From: Acidobacteriaceae bacterium
Lineage (GTDB): Bacteria; Acidobacteriota; Terriglobia; Terriglobales; SbA1
Reading direction: 5' to 3'
Assembly (NCBI GenBank): GCA_019237515.1
Contig: JAFAGX010000004.1
Span: 1 to 10,098 of the forward strand
DNA: 10,098 nucleotides
A program made the translations under genes and the position numbers. The notes under the pieces were generated by a model. That model did no database searches. It saw only the letters and a program-made list of their open reading frames with translations, and was not told the origin of the DNA. Positions 7,953 to 10,098 of the stretch are shown here, one piece after another. How positions within the stretch are numbered: the stretch's first letter is position 1; the number at the start of each line of letters is the position of its first letter.

Positions 7953-8759
7953 TCAGGAGGCGCCGATGCGGACAAGAACACAAGTGATATTGTCGTCGCT
8001 GCCGGATTCCTTCGCAGCTTCTACCAGGGAATCGCAACACTGTTGCAGATCCTCCGATCGCGCAAGCAGATTTATTGTCTTCTCTTCAGGGACAAAACGG
8101 CTAAAGCCGTCACTGCAAAGCAGCAGCATATCTCCCGGGACGGCCTCATGAGTCTCCAAGTCGGGCTCGGCTGTCTCGCGGGCGCCTAAAGCGCGAGTGA
8201 TGAGATTCTGCATTTGGGAATGCCGGGCTTCTTCAGGGGTCAACAAGCCGCGGCGGACCTGTTCCATGACCAGAGAATGATCTGTCGTCAGCTGTTCGAC
8301 GGTCCCAGCCCGCACCCGATAGAGCCTGCTATCCCCCAGGTGGGCGACGGAAAATGAGTCATTATTAAAGAGCACCGCTACAACCGTGGTACCCATTCCC
8401 GCATGTGCAGCGTTGCGCGATGCTTCCGAGAAAACCGCACGATTCGCCAGTTGGATCGCGATACCCAGTTCGCGCGCAGATTCGGGCAGGGTTTCGTACG
8501 CGGGATACAGCACCGTAGTACTTTCCGCTTCTGTCGGGCTTAAGAAATGACTGAGGATAGTCTCGACCGCCAGATTACTCGCGACTTCACCGGCGGCTTC
8601 CCCACCCATACCGTCACATAAGACAAATATGCGGTGAGCCAGGTCGATTCCGAAGTTGTCCTCGTTGTTTGTACGTACAGAACCGACGTCGGTCTTGCCC
8701 GCTGCTTGTACGCTGACGGTCGTTGCTGGCACGTGCGGCTCCTCACGTACGGTCTGCAT
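7953..8759 (-). CDS. PP2C-family (PPM) Ser/Thr protein phosphatase
   Basis: A 268-residue metal-dependent phosphatase that removes phosphate from phospho-Ser/Thr; it probably opposes the kinase encoded downstream. Motifs in order: RTNNED (29-34), CDGMGG (48-53), GMGTT (121-125), GDSR (142-145), TDHS (159-162), CSDGFS (215-220) and SDDN (254-257). The metal-binding aspartates D34, D49, D217 and D256 are all present. The length is that of a lone bacterial catalytic domain (PrpC/Stp type, usually about 240-270). No membrane helix is seen, so it is cytoplasmic. I chose the ATG at 8759 because GTAAGG lies nine bases upstream on the minus strand and the PP2C fold begins soon after. The open frame runs back to an ATG at 8885, but those 42 residues are Cys/Arg-rich and unlike the family. 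It is first in the minus-strand block and faces a divergent small gene. Confidence 0.95.
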   Translation of the reverse strand: MQTVREEPHVPATTVSVQAAGKTDVGSVRTNNEDNFGIDLAHRIFVLCDGMGGEAAGEVASNLAVETILSHFLSPTEAESTTVLYPAYETLPESARELGIAIQLANRAVFSEASRNAAHAGMGTTVVAVLFNNDSFSVAHLGDSRLYRVRAGTVEQLTTDHSLVMEQVRRGLLTPEEARHSQMQNLITRALGARETAEPDLETHEAVPGDMLLLCSDGFSRFVPEEKTINLLARSEDLQQCCDSLVEAAKESGSDDNITCVLVRIGAS

Positions 8760-8768
8760 AAGCACACG

Positions 8769-8774
8769 CCTTAC
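8769..8774 (-). promoter_or_regulatory. Ribosome binding site for the PP2C gene
   Basis: On the minus strand GTAAGG lies nine bases before the ATG at 8759. It supports this start over the more distant ATG at 8885. Confidence 0.45.
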
Positions 8775-8964
8775 CACTGACCAGAAATTTTTGCACGAAT
8801 TGCGCTCGGAACTTGGGGACCACCGGACCGCCCCCTCTCGATAGGGCAAGCATGATATCGCCGTACACAAAACTTCGCAACACAAATGCCGGACTGGCGG
8901 ACAGGCAGCGCGTCACGCTCCGAAACGGGCTCAGCCTTTTGTAACTTTGCTGTCGCTGTGGCTT

Positions 8965-8979
8965 GGGGCATTATTCCCC
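8965..8979. repeat. Operator-like inverted repeat just before the small winged-helix gene
   Basis: GGGG-CATTATT-CCCC is nearly palindromic (GGGG, one mismatch, AT-T-AT, one mismatch, CCCC) and ends two bases before the ATG at 8982. It lies in the shared divergent region with the PP2C gene. It could be a repressor site or could hide the start codon in RNA. Chance occurrence is possible because the stem is short. Confidence 0.25.
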
Positions 8980-8981
8980 CT

Positions 8982-9341
8982 ATGGACTCGGCAAGCGTAT
9001 TGTCTTGGCTCCTCTCCCGATGGCGCATCGGAGCAGTGATCGCCTCTGGATTGGCGATGGCGTGCATCTACAAGCTCTCTACGGAAACCGAAGAGCAGCG
9101 CTCCCAGAGAGCTAAGCAGAAACGTGCAGATGAAATGAGCAGAGTGGCCAAGCAGATTTCCAACTACGCTCGCGACCTTCACAAACGCTACCCAGACGGC
9201 GAGGTTGTGATCAGCGATACGGACTTGGCGAAACAACTCCGGAAACCACCGGAGTTGGTTGCTAACGCCCTGAACCAACTGTGTGATCAAAACCAGGTGC
9301 AGCGCGCCCCTCTGGCGGGATACTGGAAACTGAACGTCTGA
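8982..9341 (+). CDS. Small membrane-anchored protein with winged-helix-like C-terminal domain
   Basis: I do not recognise this 119-residue protein as a named family. Residues about 13-32 form one hydrophobic helix (IGAVIASGLAMACIYKL) preceded by two arginines. A strongly charged helix (about 35-65) follows. The C-terminal 50 residues resemble a winged-helix fold: DLAKQL (81-86), a putative recognition helix (PPELVANALNQL, 89-100) and a terminal hairpin ending GYWKLNV. This pattern is like DNA-binding domains that read Leu-Ala helix-turn-helices, but no named family is claimed. ATG 8982 was chosen because the frame upstream of it (from an ATG at 8886) encodes low-complexity, non-hydrophobic sequence, and the membrane helix starts just after 8982. 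There is no clear Shine-Dalgarno; a GGGG-n7-CCCC inverted repeat sits two bases before the ATG. It is divergent from the PP2C gene. It could instead be a purely structural membrane protein. Confidence 0.7.
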   Translation: MDSASVLSWLLSRWRIGAVIASGLAMACIYKLSTETEEQRSQRAKQKRADEMSRVAKQISNYARDLHKRYPDGEVVISDTDLAKQLRKPPELVANALNQLCDQNQVQRAPLAGYWKLNV

Positions 9342-9499
9342 CTGGCTCCGATAAAACGCAACTGGTTGCGATGGACCGCTTCATGCGGTGCCCACCCGGT
9401 CTCCGCAAATCGACACCAAAAACGTGGCAAACTGACTGCCTTGCCTGTCCCGGAGCTTAGCATCCTCGCACGGCAAACCGCCGCAGAATGACAGATGCA

Positions 9500-9522
9500 G
9501 GAAGACGCAGATCGCATCTTCC
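9500..9522. repeat. Interrupted 23-base inverted repeat upstream of the lipoprotein gene
   Basis: GGAAGA (9500-9505) pairs with TCTTCC (9517-9522). After one C/A mismatch, GC (9507-9508) pairs with GC (9514-9515), leaving a five-base loop AGATC. It lies about 115 bases before the preferred lipoprotein start. It could be an operator or an RNA hairpin; function unknown. Confidence 0.3.
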
Positions 9523-9625
9523 GTGCCAAACCTCAATACCTGTGCATCGTAACGCCTTCGGTTGTGTAATCATGAATTTCAATGCCCGGGCAGCCGCAGG
9601 GGCATGGGTTAGATTGATCAGTATG

Positions 9626-9632
9626 GGTGAGG
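9626..9632 (+). promoter_or_regulatory. Ribosome binding site deciding a TTG start
   Basis: GGTGAGG is followed by a five-base spacer and then TTG at 9638. The site overlaps codons 2-4 of the alternative ATG start at 9623, so both starts cannot be served equally. It favours TTG as the start of the lipoprotein. Confidence 0.5.
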
Positions 9633-9637
9633 TATCA

Positions 9638-10051
9638 TTGCCTAAGTTTCAAAGTGTCTCCAGAGTAGCTTTTATTGTGGTTCTGGCTTTGCTAAGCGGG
9701 TGTGGTACTTCTTCCAATCCTGCGATGACGGGAACATGGCTGTTCGTGTTCACCCCGACAGGTTCATCAACGTCCGCCATCCAAGCAACCGCCAATCTGA
9801 CGCAAGTCGGAACGAATGTCACCGGTCAAGTCAGTCTGGGTGGTGCCGCGAGCTGCGGCACTGAGGCTTCAATGTCGGGAACCGTAAAGGGGAATTCTCT
9901 TACACTGCAGCTGACACAAATACAGAGCTCCATCAATATGACCGGTACAGCCAACCAGGCGTTCACCTCTGCTTTGGGAGACTACACTGCAGCCGCTGGA
10001 TCGTGCCTTCTCAACGGAGGAACGGGCAGTTGGTCGGCTGCGCTTCAGTGA
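9638..10051 (+). CDS. Small predicted lipoprotein, Ser/Thr/Gly-rich beta domain
   Basis: A 137-residue protein exported and lipid-anchored, function unknown. The N-terminus has Lys3 and Arg9, a hydrophobic core (VAFIVVLALL) and the lipobox LSGC with the lipidated cysteine at residue 22, followed by GTSSNPA. The rest is a small beta-rich domain (MTGTW, LTQVGTNVTGQVSL, MSGTVKGNSLTL, LGDYTAAAGSC) with two further cysteines that could form a disulfide. Such lipoproteins are familiar in Acidobacteriota genomes, though this is from recall. I prefer the TTG at 9638 because GGTGAGG (9626-9632) lies five bases before it and gives a compact signal peptide. The ATG at 9623 (142 residues) is the alternative but lacks a Shine-Dalgarno, and an ATG at 9488 would add a 50-residue tail unlike a signal peptide. 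No operon partner is visible inside the window. Confidence 0.7.
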   Translation: MPKFQSVSRVAFIVVLALLSGCGTSSNPAMTGTWLFVFTPTGSSTSAIQATANLTQVGTNVTGQVSLGGAASCGTEASMSGTVKGNSLTLQLTQIQSSINMTGTANQAFTSALGDYTAAAGSCLLNGGTGSWSAALQ

Positions 10052-10098
10052 ACAGACGCACGCCGCCCTCTCGGCACCATTGCGCTTCGCAGGATGCG

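Larger units (their letters stand above)
8760..8981. promoter_or_regulatory. Divergent intergenic region, presumed promoters for PP2C block and small membrane protein
   Basis: Two genes start outward from these 222 bases, so at least one promoter for each direction is expected here. On the plus strand a CATTAT (8969-8974) with TTTGCT 17 bases upstream (8946-8951) is a weak -10/-35 candidate; it would place the RNA start almost at the ATG, giving a leaderless message. I see no convincing minus-strand promoter. Frames running through the region look non-coding. Confidence 0.4.
9342..9637. other. Intergenic region with no supported gene
   Basis: About 296 bases between the winged-helix protein gene and the lipoprotein start. 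Short open frames on both strands show no recognisable protein features. Two small inverted repeats are present: ACCGC/GCGGT (9375-9389, five-base loop), which may be a weak transcript end signal for the gene before it, and a longer one at 9500-9522. Neither is followed by a T-run. A promoter for the lipoprotein must be here or overlap it, but none stands out. Confidence 0.4.

Noticed and set aside
8760..8885. A 42-residue N-terminal extension of the PP2C from an ATG at 8885
   Set aside because: It is Cys/Arg-rich, unlike the family, and a Shine-Dalgarno precedes the inner ATG at 8759.
8886..8981. A 32-residue extension of the small winged-helix protein from an ATG at 8886
   Set aside because: The residues have no recognisable structure and the membrane helix begins just after the ATG at 8982; this start cannot be fully excluded.
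8931..9290. Minus-strand 119-codon frame opposite the small winged-helix gene
   Set aside because: No domain, signal or composition supports it, and the plus-strand frame has a coherent membrane helix and winged-helix pattern.
9287..9529. Minus-strand 80-codon frame in the gap before the lipoprotein
   Set aside because: Composition looks random, with no ribosome site or domain, and it overlaps the end of the plus-strand gene.

Overview
The window looks like a chromosomal stretch from a soil-type Acidobacteriota bacterium. That assignment is an inference from gene style only: a very long Hanks-type kinase with repeats, a FHA/cyclase fusion, a small Ser/Gly/Thr-rich lipoprotein, a MetA-pathway-like outer-membrane barrel and a moderately high GC content. 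There is no rRNA or marker gene to confirm it. I see no tRNA, insertion sequence, CRISPR array or phage gene.

Layout. Bases 1-1513 (+) hold the 3' part of an outer-membrane beta-barrel gene whose start lies before the window. It converges, with a 24-base gap, on a block of three minus-strand genes occupying 1538-8759. In transcription order these are a PP2C-type protein phosphatase (8759 to 7953), a class III nucleotidyl cyclase fused to two FHA domains (7781 to 6477) and a 1582-residue membrane-spanning Ser/Thr protein kinase (6286 to 1538). The gaps inside the block are 171 and 190 bases and contain inverted repeats, so the genes may have separate promoters or internal processing. Divergent from the phosphatase, across 222 bases, is a small plus-strand gene (8982-9341) for a membrane-anchored protein ending in a winged-helix-like domain. 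About 300 bases of mostly featureless DNA follow, then a small lipoprotein gene (9638-10051).

How the genes may work together. The kinase writes Ser/Thr phosphorylation, the PP2C removes it, and the FHA domains of the cyclase can read phosphothreonine. The cyclase catalytic residues look complete, so the locus could convert Ser/Thr phosphorylation into a cyclic-nucleotide signal. The kinase has eleven tandem 53-56-residue TPR-like repeats on the cytoplasmic side of its single membrane helix. Five similar 56-60-residue repeats plus an NTF2-like terminal domain lie on the outer side, so it may sense or scaffold envelope components. The divergent winged-helix membrane protein is a possible further partner. 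All functional links are inferred from gene order and domains.
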